29,224 nucleotides of DNA from CAZWCX01 sp964632945 (GTDB lineage Bacteria > Planctomycetota > MHYJ01 > WSZJ01 > CAZWCX01), in assembly GCA_964632945.1 (NCBI GenBank), contig CAZWCX010000096.1, positions 1 through 29,224 of the forward strand, read 5' to 3'. A program made the position numbers and the translations under genes. The notes beneath the pieces are model-generated. The model saw only the letters and a list, made by a program, of their open reading frames with translations. It was not told where the DNA came from and made no database searches. Of this stretch, positions 1-11,446 are shown one piece after another (within the stretch, counting starts at the first letter, position 1; each line of letters starts with the position of its first letter).

Positions 1-4
1 GGAG

Positions 5-47
5 CCGGATTGTTCGCGAACAGCGAAGCTGTCCGCGAATAATCCGG
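5..47. repeat. Long near-perfect hairpin just after the ABC exporter operon
   Basis: Two 20-nt arms (5-24 and 28-47) surround a 3-nt loop (GAA on this strand, TTC on the other). Eighteen of 20 positions pair by Watson-Crick rules. On the minus strand RNA one of the two exceptions becomes a G-U wobble. The hairpin begins two bases beyond the stop codon of the ABC transporter gene that ends at 49. It lacks a U tract on the minus strand, so it may be an mRNA 3'-end stabiliser, an atypical terminator, or one copy of a dispersed palindromic repeat. No second copy is visible in this window. Confidence 0.6.
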
Positions 48-48
48 G

Positions 49-1893
49 CTAGGGGCCGGGGCTTCTCGCCTCTCCGCCGGCCGGGGCCGGAACCCCGGGG
101 GACGGCGCCCCTTCGGTCCGCTCCGCCCGGCCGAACTGGGTCTGGTAGAGGCGCCAGTATAGACCCCGGGCCGCGAGCAGGTCAATGTGCTTCCCGCACT
201 CCCGGAGCTCCCCCTTGTGCAGAACCAGGATCCGATCCGCTCCGACGATCGTGGAAAGTCGGTGGGCGATGACGAGGCTCGTCCGGCCCGCCATCAGCCG
301 CTCCAGGGCGTCCTGGATCAGCGCCTCGGTCTCCGAATCGACGCTCGAGGTGGCCTCGTCCAGGATCAGCATCGCCGGGTCGGCGGCCAGCGCGCGCGCG
401 AACGACAGCAGTTGCCGCTCCCCCACCGACAGCCGCCCTCCGCGCTCGCCGAGCGGGGTGTCGTACCCCTGCTCCATGCGGCTCACCGCGCGCTCCAGGT
501 GCACGTCCCGACACGCCGCCACGATCCGTTCCCGGTCGATGTGCGCCGACCCCATCGCCACGTTTTCGGCGACGCTGCCCGAGAACAGGAACACGTCCTG
601 CAGGACCAGCCCGACCTGGGCGCGAATCCACCGCGGGTCGAGCGCGCGCACGTCGCGGCCGTCGATCGTCACCCGGCCCCCGGTGACGTCGTAGAAGCGG
701 AGCAGCAGGTTTACGAGCGTGGTCTTCCCCGCCCCCGTGGCGCCGACCACCGCCACGCGCTCGCCCGGCGCGATCCGGAACGAGACCCGGGAGAGCACCG
801 GCGTTCCCGGCACGTAGGCGAAGTCGACGTCCTCGAAGGTCACCTCGCCGCGCGGACGGCCCGGCGGGGCCTCGCCGCCCTGCGCGGGGATCTCCGGCCG
901 CGTGTCCATCAGGGCGAACAGTCGCTCCGCCGCCGCCATCGCCGACTGCAGGATGTTGTAGCGCTCGCTCAAGTGCTCCAGCGGATGAAGGAACTTCTGC
1001 GCGTAGTACCAGAAGGCGAGGAACGTCCCGAACGAAAGGGTTTCTTCCAGGATGCGTCCCCCGGCGTACCACAGGATCGCCGCGGTCGCGATCGTCCCGG
1101 TGATCTCGACCGCCGGGAAGAACAGCGCGTAGGCGCGGATCGTCCGCAGCGTCGCCGTCAGGTAATCCTCGTTGACCCCGTCGAAGGCGACGCGATTGCG
1201 CTCCTGGCGTCGGTAGAGCTGCACCACGCGCATGCCGGAGATGTTCTCCTGCAGGAAGGCGTTGACCCGGGCGAGGGTCTTGCGCATCGCCCGATATCCC
1301 TCCCGCGCCGCCTTGCGGAAAAGCAGCGACACGACGACCAGCACGGGGACGGCGGACAGCGAGACCAGCGCCAGCGACGGCTCGACCGCGAACATCATGA
1401 TCGCGATGCCGATCATGAGCAGGATCTCGTACCCGGCCGAGATGAATCCGGAGGTGAACAGCTCCTTCAGGGCCTCGACGTCGTGGGTCACCCGGGTGAC
1501 CAGCCGGCCGACCGGGTTGCGGTCGAAAAAGGAGAGGGTGAGTTCCTGCAGGTGGCGGAAAAGCGAGTCCCGGAGGTCGAGCACGATCCGCTGGCCGAGC
1601 AGGTTCGTGGTGTATTGCTCCGCGGCGCGCGCCCCCCCCTGGAGGAACATGGCCAGGGCGAAAAGCCCGATCCAGCCCGCCAGTCCCTCGCGGTCGCGCG
1701 CGGCGATCGGGCCGTCGAGGGCCCCGCGGATGATGAGCGGCAGCGCCAATTCCGCGGCCAGGAGGACCAGGATGAAGGCGAAGGAGACCGCCGCCAGGCG
1801 CGCGTGCGGTCGCAGGTAGGCGAAAGCGCGCGCCACCAGGCGGCGGTCGAGCCCGCCCTGGGGGATGTCGTCCTCGATCGGACCGTGGCTCAT
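49..1893 (-). CDS. ABC exporter half-transporter, catalytically consensus subunit of a heterodimer
   Basis: The product is a 614-aa type IV ABC exporter half. An N-terminal six-helix membrane domain (about residues 30-330) is followed by a nucleotide-binding domain. The Walker A is GATGAGKTT with Lys390, and the Walker B is LILDEATSSVD with catalytic Glu513. The signature loop is LSVGERQ instead of LSGGQ, and the H-loop reads IAHRLST. Non-canonical LSVG signatures of this kind are known in the TM288/YheH/LmrD-type subunit of heterodimeric exporters, which supplies the functional Walker B glutamate. The start ATG at 1893 forms an ATGA overlap with the stop of the preceding half-transporter gene, so the two are translationally coupled. 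The reading frame stays open far upstream of this ATG, but only as an antisense-like shadow of the neighbour. The substrate is unknown; drugs or lipids are typical. Confidence 0.93.
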   Translation of the reverse strand: MSHGPIEDDIPQGGLDRRLVARAFAYLRPHARLAAVSFAFILVLLAAELALPLIIRGALDGPIAARDREGLAGWIGLFALAMFLQGGARAAEQYTTNLLGQRIVLDLRDSLFRHLQELTLSFFDRNPVGRLVTRVTHDVEALKELFTSGFISAGYEILLMIGIAIMMFAVEPSLALVSLSAVPVLVVVSLLFRKAAREGYRAMRKTLARVNAFLQENISGMRVVQLYRRQERNRVAFDGVNEDYLTATLRTIRAYALFFPAVEITGTIATAAILWYAGGRILEETLSFGTFLAFWYYAQKFLHPLEHLSERYNILQSAMAAAERLFALMDTRPEIPAQGGEAPPGRPRGEVTFEDVDFAYVPGTPVLSRVSFRIAPGERVAVVGATGAGKTTLVNLLLRFYDVTGGRVTIDGRDVRALDPRWIRAQVGLVLQDVFLFSGSVAENVAMGSAHIDRERIVAACRDVHLERAVSRMEQGYDTPLGERGGRLSVGERQLLSFARALAADPAMLILDEATSSVDSETEALIQDALERLMAGRTSLVIAHRLSTIVGADRILVLHKGELRECGKHIDLLAARGLYWRLYQTQFGRAERTEGAPSPGVPAPAGGEARSPGP

Positions 1894-3629
1894 TCGACCT
1901 CCGCCTCCTGGCGCCGGCTCAGGTCCGCATAGACCCCGCCGCGGGCGAGCAGTTCCGCATGCGTGCCCCGCTCGACGATGCGGCCGTCCTCGAGGACCAG
2001 GATCTCGTCGGCATGGCGCACCGTGGCGATGCGGTGGGAGATCAGGATCCGCGTCCGGCCGCGGCCGGCCTCCGCCAGTTCGCGCAGGATCCCCGCCTCG
2101 GTGTCGGCGTCGACGTTCGACAGCGAGTCGTCGAAGACCAGGATCGGCGCGGACAGGATGAGCGCGCGCGAGATCGTGGCCCGCTGCTTCTGCCCGCCGG
2201 AGAGCGTGACGCCGCGCTCGCCGATCCATTGCTCGTAGCGCTCGGGGAAGCCCTCGATGTCGGCGTGCAGCCGCGCGCGTTGGGCCGCGGCCTGCACTTC
2301 TTCGAGCGACCAGTCGGCGTCGGCGTCGTCGTCGCGCGGCGCGTACCCGATGTTCTCGCGGATCCGTTCGGAGAAGAGGAAGGCGTCCTGCGGAATGAAC
2401 CCGATGCGACGCCGCAGTTCGTCGAGCGGCCGGTCGTTGACGTCGATGCCGTCGACCCGCACCTGGCCGGCGGAGGCGCGGAAGATGCGCGGCAGGAGCG
2501 ACACGAGCGTGCTCTTCCCCGCCCCGGTGCGGCCGACGATGGCGAGCGTCCGGCCGGCCGGGACCTTGAACGAGATCCCGTGCAGCACGGGCGGCCGGCC
2601 GGGATAGGCGAACGACACGTCCCGGAACTCCACTTCCCCCGGAACGCCGCCCGGCGCGACCGTCCCGGCGGCCGCGCCCTCCTCGTCGAGCGGCGCATCC
2701 AGAACGTCGAGGAGCCGGGCCAGCGAGGCGCGGCCGCGTTGCCACAGGTTGATCACCCAGCCGAACGCGATCATCGGCCAGACCAGCATGAACTGGAAGG
2801 CGATGAACGCCATCAGATCCCCTACCGTGTGCCGGCCGTCCATGATGCCGGTGCCGCACATCCACAACGTGACCAGGATGCAGATCTCCGCGATCCCCGC
2901 CATCAGCGCGGCGGACAGGGCGGTCCAACGCGCCAGATCCATGTTGCGCGCAAGGTATTCCTGCCCCTGGGCGTGAAACTCCCGGGCCTCGACCTCCTCG
3001 CGCGCGAAGGCGCGCACCACGCGGGCGCCCGCGAAATTCTCCTGCGCGCTCGTCGAGAGCGCCCCCAGCACGTCCTGCACCCGCTTCGAGCACTCGTGCT
3101 GCGCGGCGCTGACCCACTTGACCGCCGCGGCCAGGAACAGGAGCGGCAGCATCGTCCAGAAGGTCAGCCGCGGGCTCAGCCACAACATCCCGCAGAGCGC
3201 GGAGAGCGTCAGCAGGATGGTGTTCGCCGCGTGCATGATCGCCGGGCCGAGCATCATGCGCACCCCGTCCAGGTCGTTGGTGACGCGGGAGAGGATGTCC
3301 CCGGTGTTGTGCGCGAGGTAGAAGGAGGCGGGCAGGCGCGAGAGCCGAACGTAAGCGTCGAGGCGGAGGTCGCGTTCGATCCGGCGCGACGTTCCGATCA
3401 GGCGCCAGCGCATCTGGTAGGTGGCGGAGCCGCGGACGATCTCGAAGACGACGAGCGCGAGGGCGCACAGGGCCAGCATCGTCCCCCCGCGGCCGGCCGC
3501 GAGCCCGTCCACCGCCTCGCGGATGGTGAGCGGGATCAGCGGCGCCACCAGGTTGGCGATCGCCAGGAAGGCGAGCCCCAGCGCGATCTCCCCCCGGTGG
3601 CGCTGCAGGTAGGGGTAGAGGCGGGTCAT
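1890..3629 (-). CDS. ABC exporter half-transporter, degenerate-site subunit of a heterodimer
   Basis: The product is a 579-aa ABC exporter half with an N-terminal transmembrane domain (about 1-310) and a C-terminal ATPase domain. The Walker A GRTGAGKST carries Lys372 and the signature LSGGQKQ is canonical. In the Walker B, ILVFDDSLSNVD, Asp501 stands where the catalytic glutamate normally is. The H-loop histidine is kept (LISHRIATV). This Glu-to-Asp change is the hallmark of the TM287/YheI/LmrC-type partner. Its Walker motifs pair with the LSVGERQ signature of the downstream subunit to form the non-hydrolytic site. The gene lies 52 bp after rlmN and overlaps the partner by 4 bp. The ATG at 3629 has no clear Shine-Dalgarno sequence. 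Confidence 0.93.
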   Translation of the reverse strand: MTRLYPYLQRHRGEIALGLAFLAIANLVAPLIPLTIREAVDGLAAGRGGTMLALCALALVVFEIVRGSATYQMRWRLIGTSRRIERDLRLDAYVRLSRLPASFYLAHNTGDILSRVTNDLDGVRMMLGPAIMHAANTILLTLSALCGMLWLSPRLTFWTMLPLLFLAAAVKWVSAAQHECSKRVQDVLGALSTSAQENFAGARVVRAFAREEVEAREFHAQGQEYLARNMDLARWTALSAALMAGIAEICILVTLWMCGTGIMDGRHTVGDLMAFIAFQFMLVWPMIAFGWVINLWQRGRASLARLLDVLDAPLDEEGAAAGTVAPGGVPGEVEFRDVSFAYPGRPPVLHGISFKVPAGRTLAIVGRTGAGKSTLVSLLPRIFRASAGQVRVDGIDVNDRPLDELRRRIGFIPQDAFLFSERIRENIGYAPRDDDADADWSLEEVQAAAQRARLHADIEGFPERYEQWIGERGVTLSGGQKQRATISRALILSAPILVFDDSLSNVDADTEAGILRELAEAGRGRTRILISHRIATVRHADEILVLEDGRIVERGTHAELLARGGVYADLSRRQEAEVE

Positions 3630-3681
3630 GGGCGGCGGCCGGTCGCGGAAAGGCCCGGGGCGGACGGGCGGCGGAGGGAGG

Positions 3682-4758
3682 TCACGGACGGTCCGGAGCC
3701 CCCGGCAGCGGCGCGCCCGCGGGCTTCATCTCGGACAGCCGCAGCTGTCCGCAGGCCGCGTCGATCTCGCTGCCGCGCCGGCGCCGCACCGTGCAGGTCA
3801 CCCCCTCCTGCTCGAGCACGGCCTGGAACGCCTTGACCTGCGCGTGCGGAGGGGCGGTCAGCGGGGCGAAGTCGATCGGATTGAGCGGGATCAGATTCAC
3901 CTTGATCCCGGTCCCCGCCACGCGGCGCGCCAGCGCGCGGGCGTGGCGAAGCTGGTCGTTCCGGCCCGCGAGGAGCACGTATTCGAAGGTGACGTCCTTA
4001 CCCGTTCGGCGCCGGTAGGCCACCGTCGCCTGCACCAGGTCGCCGATCGGCGCCTTCGCCACGTTGGGAATCAGCTCGGAGCGCAGCTCGTCGGTGGGGG
4101 CGTGCAGCGACACCGCCAGGTTCGAAGCCAGGGGATGGCCCGCGAACGCCTCGATCTTCTCGATCACGCCCACCGTCGACACGGTGATGTGGTGCATCCC
4201 GATTCCCATCCCCCACGGCGCGTGCAGCGTCTCCAGCGCCCGCACGAGCCGGTCGTAGTTCAGGAACGGCTCCCCCATGCCCATCACCACGACGCTGTTC
4301 ACGCGCTCGCCGGCGGGCAGCGCATCCTGCAGGTGCAGCGCCTGCTCGACGATCTCGCAGGCGGCCAGATTCCGCTTCACCCCGGCCGCCCCGCTGGCGC
4401 AGAAGATGCACGCGACCGGGCAGCCGACCTGCGTCGACAGGCAGACGGTCCGGCGCTTCCCCTCCGGGATCATCACGCATTCGACCGTCTCCCCGTCGTG
4501 CAGGCGAACGAGCAGCTTGATCGTCCCGTCCGCGCTCTGCGTCCGCCGGCCCACGGTGGACGACAGCACCGGCAGCCGGTCCGGCAGCGCGGCTCTCAGC
4601 GCCGCCGGCAGGTCGGTCATCGCCGCGTAGTCGCGCGCCTGTCGCGCGAACACCTGGCGGAGGATCTGCTCCGCCCGGTAGCCGGGCTGCTGCATCCCCT
4701 CCAGCACCTTGCGCAGGGTGGACGGGGCATATTCGACGGCGACGTGCGGGGCCTTCAT
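3682..4758 (-). CDS. rlmN: Dual-specificity 23S rRNA/tRNA adenine-C2 methyltransferase RlmN (radical SAM)
   Basis: The product is 358 aa, close to the usual RlmN length. RlmN methylates C2 of A2503 in 23S rRNA and of A37 in some tRNAs. The radical SAM cluster motif CX3CX2C is Cys113, Cys117 and Cys120 (GCPVACIFC). The two further cysteines needed for the ping-pong mechanism are present: Cys106 in TVCLSTQVGC, and Cys336 in the C-terminal EIDAACGQL motif. The GMGEPFLNYD motif, which matches the family's SAM-binding region, is also intact. The start ATG at 4758 lies in an ATGA overlap with the upstream gene and follows a GAGGAGGA stretch. The frame extends further upstream, but that part overlaps the preceding gene and is not conserved-looking. 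A Cfr-type resistance enzyme is less likely because the full RlmN N-terminal domain is present. Confidence 0.95.
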   Translation of the reverse strand: MKAPHVAVEYAPSTLRKVLEGMQQPGYRAEQILRQVFARQARDYAAMTDLPAALRAALPDRLPVLSSTVGRRTQSADGTIKLLVRLHDGETVECVMIPEGKRRTVCLSTQVGCPVACIFCASGAAGVKRNLAACEIVEQALHLQDALPAGERVNSVVVMGMGEPFLNYDRLVRALETLHAPWGMGIGMHHITVSTVGVIEKIEAFAGHPLASNLAVSLHAPTDELRSELIPNVAKAPIGDLVQATVAYRRRTGKDVTFEYVLLAGRNDQLRHARALARRVAGTGIKVNLIPLNPIDFAPLTAPPHAQVKAFQAVLEQEGVTCTVRRRRGSEIDAACGQLRLSEMKPAGAPLPGAPDRP

Positions 4759-5186
4759 GACCGCTCGCGGTCCTCCTCGAGCTCGGGACGAAATGAAAAC
4801 AGGCGCTCGAACAGCGATACCACTTCGCGCGCGAACGACAGGTCGCCCACCAGGTGGATCGATGACACGTCGAGGTCGCCGATGTTCCAGGCCAGGTCGG
4901 CACGGTCCTGCAGGCCGAAAACCCGCAAGTTCAATTGCCGCGCACCCGGCTCTCCTTCCGCCGCGGGCATCAGCAGTTCGCGGACTTCCACTCGCGACCG
5001 GTCCGTCCCCACCTGCCGCACCGTCACGAAGGTGCTCTCGGTGGCCACGTGCGATACCTCCCGGCGGTCGAGACGATCCGAACCGTCCGTGCGAAAACGC
5101 TGCAAGACCGCGCAGGCGAACTCCAGGCAGCGATCCTCCGGGAGTTCCGCCAGGCGGGGCTCGGTCAAGACCCAGCGGCGGCCCAT
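4755..5186 (-). CDS. Unrecognised 143-aa acidic soluble protein upstream of rlmN
   Basis: The ATG at 5186 is preceded by GGGGA five bases upstream, giving a 143-aa protein that begins MGRRWVLTEPRLAELPED. There is no signal peptide or membrane segment. The sequence looks like a compact alpha/beta protein with a beta-rich middle (TFVTVRQVGTDRSRVEVREL) and an acidic C-terminus (PELEEDRERS). I do not recognise a family. Its stop overlaps the rlmN start as ATGA, so it is translated in step with rlmN and is probably the first gene of the operon. A longer frame reaches 5363, but the upstream part is low-complexity Gly/Arg/Ala and has no better start. Confidence 0.75.
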   Translation of the reverse strand: MGRRWVLTEPRLAELPEDRCLEFACAVLQRFRTDGSDRLDRREVSHVATESTFVTVRQVGTDRSRVEVRELLMPAAEGEPGARQLNLRVFGLQDRADLAWNIGDLDVSSIHLVGDLSFAREVVSLFERLFSFRPELEEDRERS

Positions 5187-5576
5187 GGCTTCCCCGGCGT
5201 GCGCCGGACCTCCCCACACCTCTTGGCCGTGAATCCTAGCATACCCGCGCGCGCCCACGCAAGCGCTCGCCCTGCCGCCGGCGGACCGACCGTGGCGGCG
5301 GGCCCCGCGCCTCCCGCTGCCATTTTGGCATGAGAAAATCGGGGGGTCCCCAAAGACCGGCAATAGCGACTTCTAACCAATGGTCCAGACGATGGTTGTG
5401 TCGCGCCTCCGCAGGGGGTGACGGGCATAGCATTTGCGAACCACACCGGGTAGTCACTCTGAATCGGTGTCCCGGACGGGACCCGTGGGCGGGGTCATTC
5501 CCCTCGGGTGCTTCGGTCGGCGCGGTTCGGCGTGGGGGTCACGACGTACGGATCCCATTCCGTGGAAGGATGCGAC
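5187..5576. other. Divergent intergenic region between the rlmN operon and dnaK
   Basis: About 390 bases lie between the two divergent genes. They must hold both promoters, but I could not assign convincing -35/-10 pairs. There is no CIRCE inverted repeat (TTAGCACTC-N9-GAGTGCTAA) and no clear sigma-32 consensus. A short inverted repeat, AACCA...TGGTT, spans 5375-5397 with a 13-nt spacer. Small open frames on both strands here lack ribosome-binding sites, and I read them as noise. Confidence 0.5.
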
Positions 5577-7535
<1,959 letters not shown>

Positions 7536-7581
7536 CCGCGCCTCCCGCGCCGGACGGGCGCGGGGCGCGGACGTCTGCCTC

Positions 7582-7630
7582 GCGGGGCGCTCCCGCCGAA
7601 TTGCGGTTCGGGGCGCCCCGCTCGCTTTTC
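7582..7630 (+). terminator. Intrinsic terminator of dnaK
   Basis: A 9-bp GC stem (GCGGGGCGC at 7582-7590 with GCGCCCCGC at 7613-7621) encloses a second short stem, CCGAA/TTCGG. It is followed by TCGCTTTTCT. It lies 46 bp after the dnaK stop and before the convergent acyl-CoA dehydrogenase gene. Confidence 0.75.
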
Positions 7631-7750
7631 TCGGCGGGGTGGCCGCCGGCGACCGGATCCGCTTGCGCGGCACGCGCGCGAAGGCGTGGCGCGGCCTTCG
7701 ATCCGTGAGCGATCGCGCGACTCCGCCGTCCCGAGTTGCCGGATGACCGC

Positions 7751-8911
<1,161 letters not shown>

Positions 8912-9059
8912 GGCGCAGACCTTTCTCCTGGCAAAGACGAACTTGCTTAACCGTATCCCATAATCCTCCGGAGGTCCAGCATCCGGTGCGTCGGTCCGGG
9001 GGCCGGCGGGGAAGGCGGATCGCCTGCGCCGATTCCCGCCGGGATCCGCGTCGGTCCGC

Positions 9060-9089
9060 TTGACCCCCTCTCGCGGGGCGTGCTAGCAT
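9060..9089 (+). promoter_or_regulatory. Sigma-70-type promoter of the epimerase operon
   Basis: TTGACC (9060-9065) and TAGCAT (9084-9089) are 18 bp apart. Transcription would begin near 9096, just before the GGAGGAG at 9107-9113. This rules out the in-frame ATG at 9088 as the translation start. Confidence 0.65.
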
Positions 9090-9123
9090 GCGAAACGGTT
9101 GGATCCGGAGGAGCGACGATTTC

Positions 9124-10059
9124 ATGCGCATCGTGGTCACGGGCGGCGCGGGGTTTCTGGGCAGCCACCTCTGCGACGCGTTCGTCGAACGGGGCCACGA
9201 CGTGGTGGCCATCGACAATCTGATCACCGGCAGCGTCGCCAACATCGAGCATCTCGCCGGGCACGATCGCTTCCGCTTCATCCATCACGACGTAACCGAA
9301 TTCATCTATCTCAAGGGGGACGTCGAGGCCGTTCTCCACTTCGCCTCCCCCGCGAGCCCGCTCGACTATCTGCGCCATCCGATTCCGACGCTCAAGGTCG
9401 GCTCCCTCGGCACCCACAAGGCCCTTGGGCTGGCCAAGGACCGGCAGGCGAAGTTCCTCCTCGCTTCGACCTCCGAGGTGTACGGCGACCCGCTCATCCA
9501 TCCCCAGCGGGAGGACTATTGGGGGAACGTAAACCCCGTCGGGCCGCGCGGCGTCTATGACGAGGCCAAGCGCTTCGCCGAGGCGATGACGATGGCCTAC
9601 CATCGCTTCCATCAGGTGGACACCCGCATCGTGCGTATCTTCAACACCTACGGGCCGCGCATGCGGCTCGACGACGGTCGCGCCTTGCCTGCGCTCATGT
9701 CGGCGGCACTGCGCGGCGAGGATCTGCCGGTCTTCGGCGACGGCTCGCAGACGCGCAGCTTCTGCTACGTGAGCGACATGGTGGACGGAATCCTCCGGCT
9801 GCTCGAGTCGAACGAGCACGACCCCGTGAACATCGGCAACGAGGAGGAGGTGACCGTCCTCCAGCTCGCCCGCGAGGTCATCGACCTGGTCGGGTCCCGG
9901 AGCCGAATCGCGTTCAAGCCGCTCCCGGCCGACGACCCGAAGGTGCGCCGGCCCGACATCACGCGGGCGCGTTCGATCCTGGGCTGGCAGCCCCGCGTCA
10001 AGCGGGCGGACGGACTGCGCCCGACACTGGAGTACTTCCGCAAGCACGTTCGGAGTTGA
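9124..10059 (+). CDS. NAD-dependent nucleotide-sugar epimerase, UDP-glucuronate decarboxylase-like
   Basis: The product is a 311-aa extended short-chain dehydrogenase. The N-terminal NAD-binding motif is VTGGAGFLGSHL. The catalytic Tyr145 and Lys149 lie in VYDEAKRFAE, with NTYGPRM and the substrate-side FGDGSQTRSFCYVSDMVDGI after it. The combination GPRGVYDEAKR and GNEEEVTVLQLA matches UDP-xylose synthases, which oxidise and decarboxylate UDP-glucuronate for surface polysaccharides. A dTDP-glucose dehydratase or another sugar epimerase cannot be fully excluded. The ATG at 9124 is chosen because GGAGGAG lies 10 bases upstream and a promoter lies just before that. It is the first gene of a plus-strand run that continues with a 74-aa protein 18 bp later. 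Confidence 0.9.
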   Translation: MRIVVTGGAGFLGSHLCDAFVERGHDVVAIDNLITGSVANIEHLAGHDRFRFIHHDVTEFIYLKGDVEAVLHFASPASPLDYLRHPIPTLKVGSLGTHKALGLAKDRQAKFLLASTSEVYGDPLIHPQREDYWGNVNPVGPRGVYDEAKRFAEAMTMAYHRFHQVDTRIVRIFNTYGPRMRLDDGRALPALMSAALRGEDLPVFGDGSQTRSFCYVSDMVDGILRLLESNEHDPVNIGNEEEVTVLQLAREVIDLVGSRSRIAFKPLPADDPKVRRPDITRARSILGWQPRVKRADGLRPTLEYFRKHVRS

Positions 10060-10077
10060 CCCGGAAGGAGACCCGCC

Positions 10078-10302
10078 GTGAGCCGCCTCGAACCGTTCGG
10101 CGCCTATGCGATCCGCAAGGGATACGCGACCCGCCGCGAGGTGCAGGAGGGGCTCGCCACCATGGACGAAATGGAGCGCAAGGGGCACCCCCGCCCCCTC
10201 CTGGGCGTCGTCCTGCTCCAGCGCGGGGTGCTCACCACCGATCAGATGATCGAGATCCTGCGCGAAATGGAGCAGGCGCAGGCCCGGACCGGGACGCGCT
10301 GA
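10078..10302 (+). CDS. Small 74-aa protein resembling a GspE/MshE N-terminal-type helical module
   Basis: A GTG start at 10078 sits 8 bases after GGAAGGAG and 18 bp after the epimerase stop. The protein has no signal peptide or membrane segment. It contains two related helix-turn units: FGAYAIRKGYATRREVQEGL and LLGVVLLQRGVLTTDQMIEI. The pattern 'LG-x-L-x-x-x-G-x-[LA]-T-x-x-[EQ]' resembles the small helical module found at the N-terminus of type II secretion and type IV pilus ATPases and in some signalling proteins. I infer a small adaptor or ligand-binding module but cannot name a function. Confidence 0.75.
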   Translation: MSRLEPFGAYAIRKGYATRREVQEGLATMDEMERKGHPRPLLGVVLLQRGVLTTDQMIEILREMEQAQARTGTR

Positions 10303-10336
10303 ACCGTTCCCCCCGCTTGCGCGTCCCGTCCCGGAC

Positions 10337-10355
10337 GGCCCGGGGCCCCGTTTTT
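10337..10355 (+). terminator. Possible intrinsic terminator between the 74-aa gene and the isomerase gene
   Basis: A GC-only self-complementary stretch (GGCCCGGGGCCCCG) runs straight into TTTTT at 10351-10355, about 35-50 bp after the stop at 10302. The same arm can also pair with CGGGGGCCCC just downstream. The structure is ambiguous, but the U tract is clear. Confidence 0.45.
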
Positions 10356-10457
10356 GTTGACGGGGGCCCCGCCTCGCCGGGACAATGGCCGCTTCCTTTT
10401 TCCCGCCCGCGGGCCGCGTTTCGGGCGGAAAGACCCTTTCATTCGGAGTTCCGCATC

Positions 10458-11420
10458 ATGTCCCTCGGACGCACGCGCCTTGCGCCCCTGGCCCTTCCGG
10501 CCGTTCTCCTCCTGGCCGGACTCTCCGTTCTGCGCGCCGATGACAGCGTCTTCGGCGGCGGTTCCGATGTGCCCGGCGGCGCCCGCTCTTGGGACGTCAC
10601 CGTCGAAATCCCCCCGAACGACAGCGATCCCGTCGCCGTCATCAACGGGATTCCCATTTCCAAGGCCGATTTCGTACAGCGCCTGGTGGAATGGCACGGC
10701 CCCACCGTCCTCGACGAGATGATCACGCGGGTCCTGGTCGACCAGGAGATGAAGCGGCTCGGCGTCACCAACACGCCCGAGGAGGTCAACCAGCGCATCG
10801 AGATCCAGATCAAGCTCGCGCGGGAGGACTTGAAGCAGCAGTCCGGGGGCCAGATGTCGCTCGAGGACTTTCTCAAGTCCAAGGGCGAGAGCCTGGACAC
10901 CTTCCGCCAGCTCCTCTTCAACAACGAGAATTTCCAGAAGCAAATCATCCTCGAGAAAATGGTCGAGTACTCGATGCAGACTGAGGAACAGGTCGAGGTC
11001 CAGCACATCGTGGTCGAAAACGAGGCCAAGGCGAGGGAATTGCACGAGCGGCTGCACAAGGGAGCGGATTTCGCCAAGCTGGCCCAGGAAAACAGCGACG
11101 ACCAGCTCTCCGGCTCGCAGGGGGGGAAGATGCTCCCCTTCGTGTTCGGCTTGAGCCCGATGGGGATCGACTTCGACTCGGTCGCCTTCAAGCTCAAGGA
11201 CGGCCAACTCAGCGACGTGGTGCGCACCCAGCGCGGATTCCACGTGATTCGCCGCCTGGGCTCCCGGCCGGCGAAAACGGCGCCCTACTCCGAGATCAAG
11301 GACCAGGTCTGGCAAGCCCTCACCAACCACCCCGCCAGCAAGCGGGTGATGATGGCGTGGCTGTTCCGCATGCGCTGGCAATTCCGCGACAAGGTCGACA
11401 TCAAGCTCAAGCGCAAGTAG
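10458..11420 (+). CDS. Exported parvulin-type peptidyl-prolyl isomerase (PpiC/SurA/PrsA-like)
   Basis: The product is 320 aa and helps fold exported proteins. A signal peptide is visible (LAPLALPAVLLLAGLSVLRA, then DD), so it acts in the periplasm. Residues about 55-175 form a SurA-like N-terminal helical domain beginning DPVAVINGIPISKADFV. The rotamase domain (about 176-265) shows VEVQHIVVENEAKARELHE, then DQLSGSQGGKMLPF and the terminal GFHVIRRL. A single parvulin domain suggests a PpiC or PrsA-like member instead of a full SurA. The ATG at 10458 is preceded by CGGAG nine bases upstream. The frame extends further upstream, but that part overlaps the 74-aa gene. The aminotransferase gene follows after 26 bp. 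Confidence 0.9.
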   Translation: MSLGRTRLAPLALPAVLLLAGLSVLRADDSVFGGGSDVPGGARSWDVTVEIPPNDSDPVAVINGIPISKADFVQRLVEWHGPTVLDEMITRVLVDQEMKRLGVTNTPEEVNQRIEIQIKLAREDLKQQSGGQMSLEDFLKSKGESLDTFRQLLFNNENFQKQIILEKMVEYSMQTEEQVEVQHIVVENEAKARELHERLHKGADFAKLAQENSDDQLSGSQGGKMLPFVFGLSPMGIDFDSVAFKLKDGQLSDVVRTQRGFHVIRRLGSRPAKTAPYSEIKDQVWQALTNHPASKRVMMAWLFRMRWQFRDKVDIKLKRK

Positions 11421-11446
11421 GACCGCGCAAGGAAGGACGGGTCTCC

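Noticed and set aside
49..3468. 1139-codon frame suggesting a fused ABC protein
   Set aside because: Only the part from the ATG at 1893 codes for the transporter. The upstream part is a shadow of the other half-transporter read in a different frame.
5365..5378. Third copy of the TTTCTAA operator half-site upstream of dnaK
   Set aside because: Only CTTCTAAC matches; the other half of the dyad is absent and the site is not in an AT-rich island.
5375..5397. Inverted repeat AACCA...TGGTT as a heat-shock (CIRCE) site
   Set aside because: The sequence and spacing do not match CIRCE, and 5-bp arms with a 13-nt gap are expected by chance.
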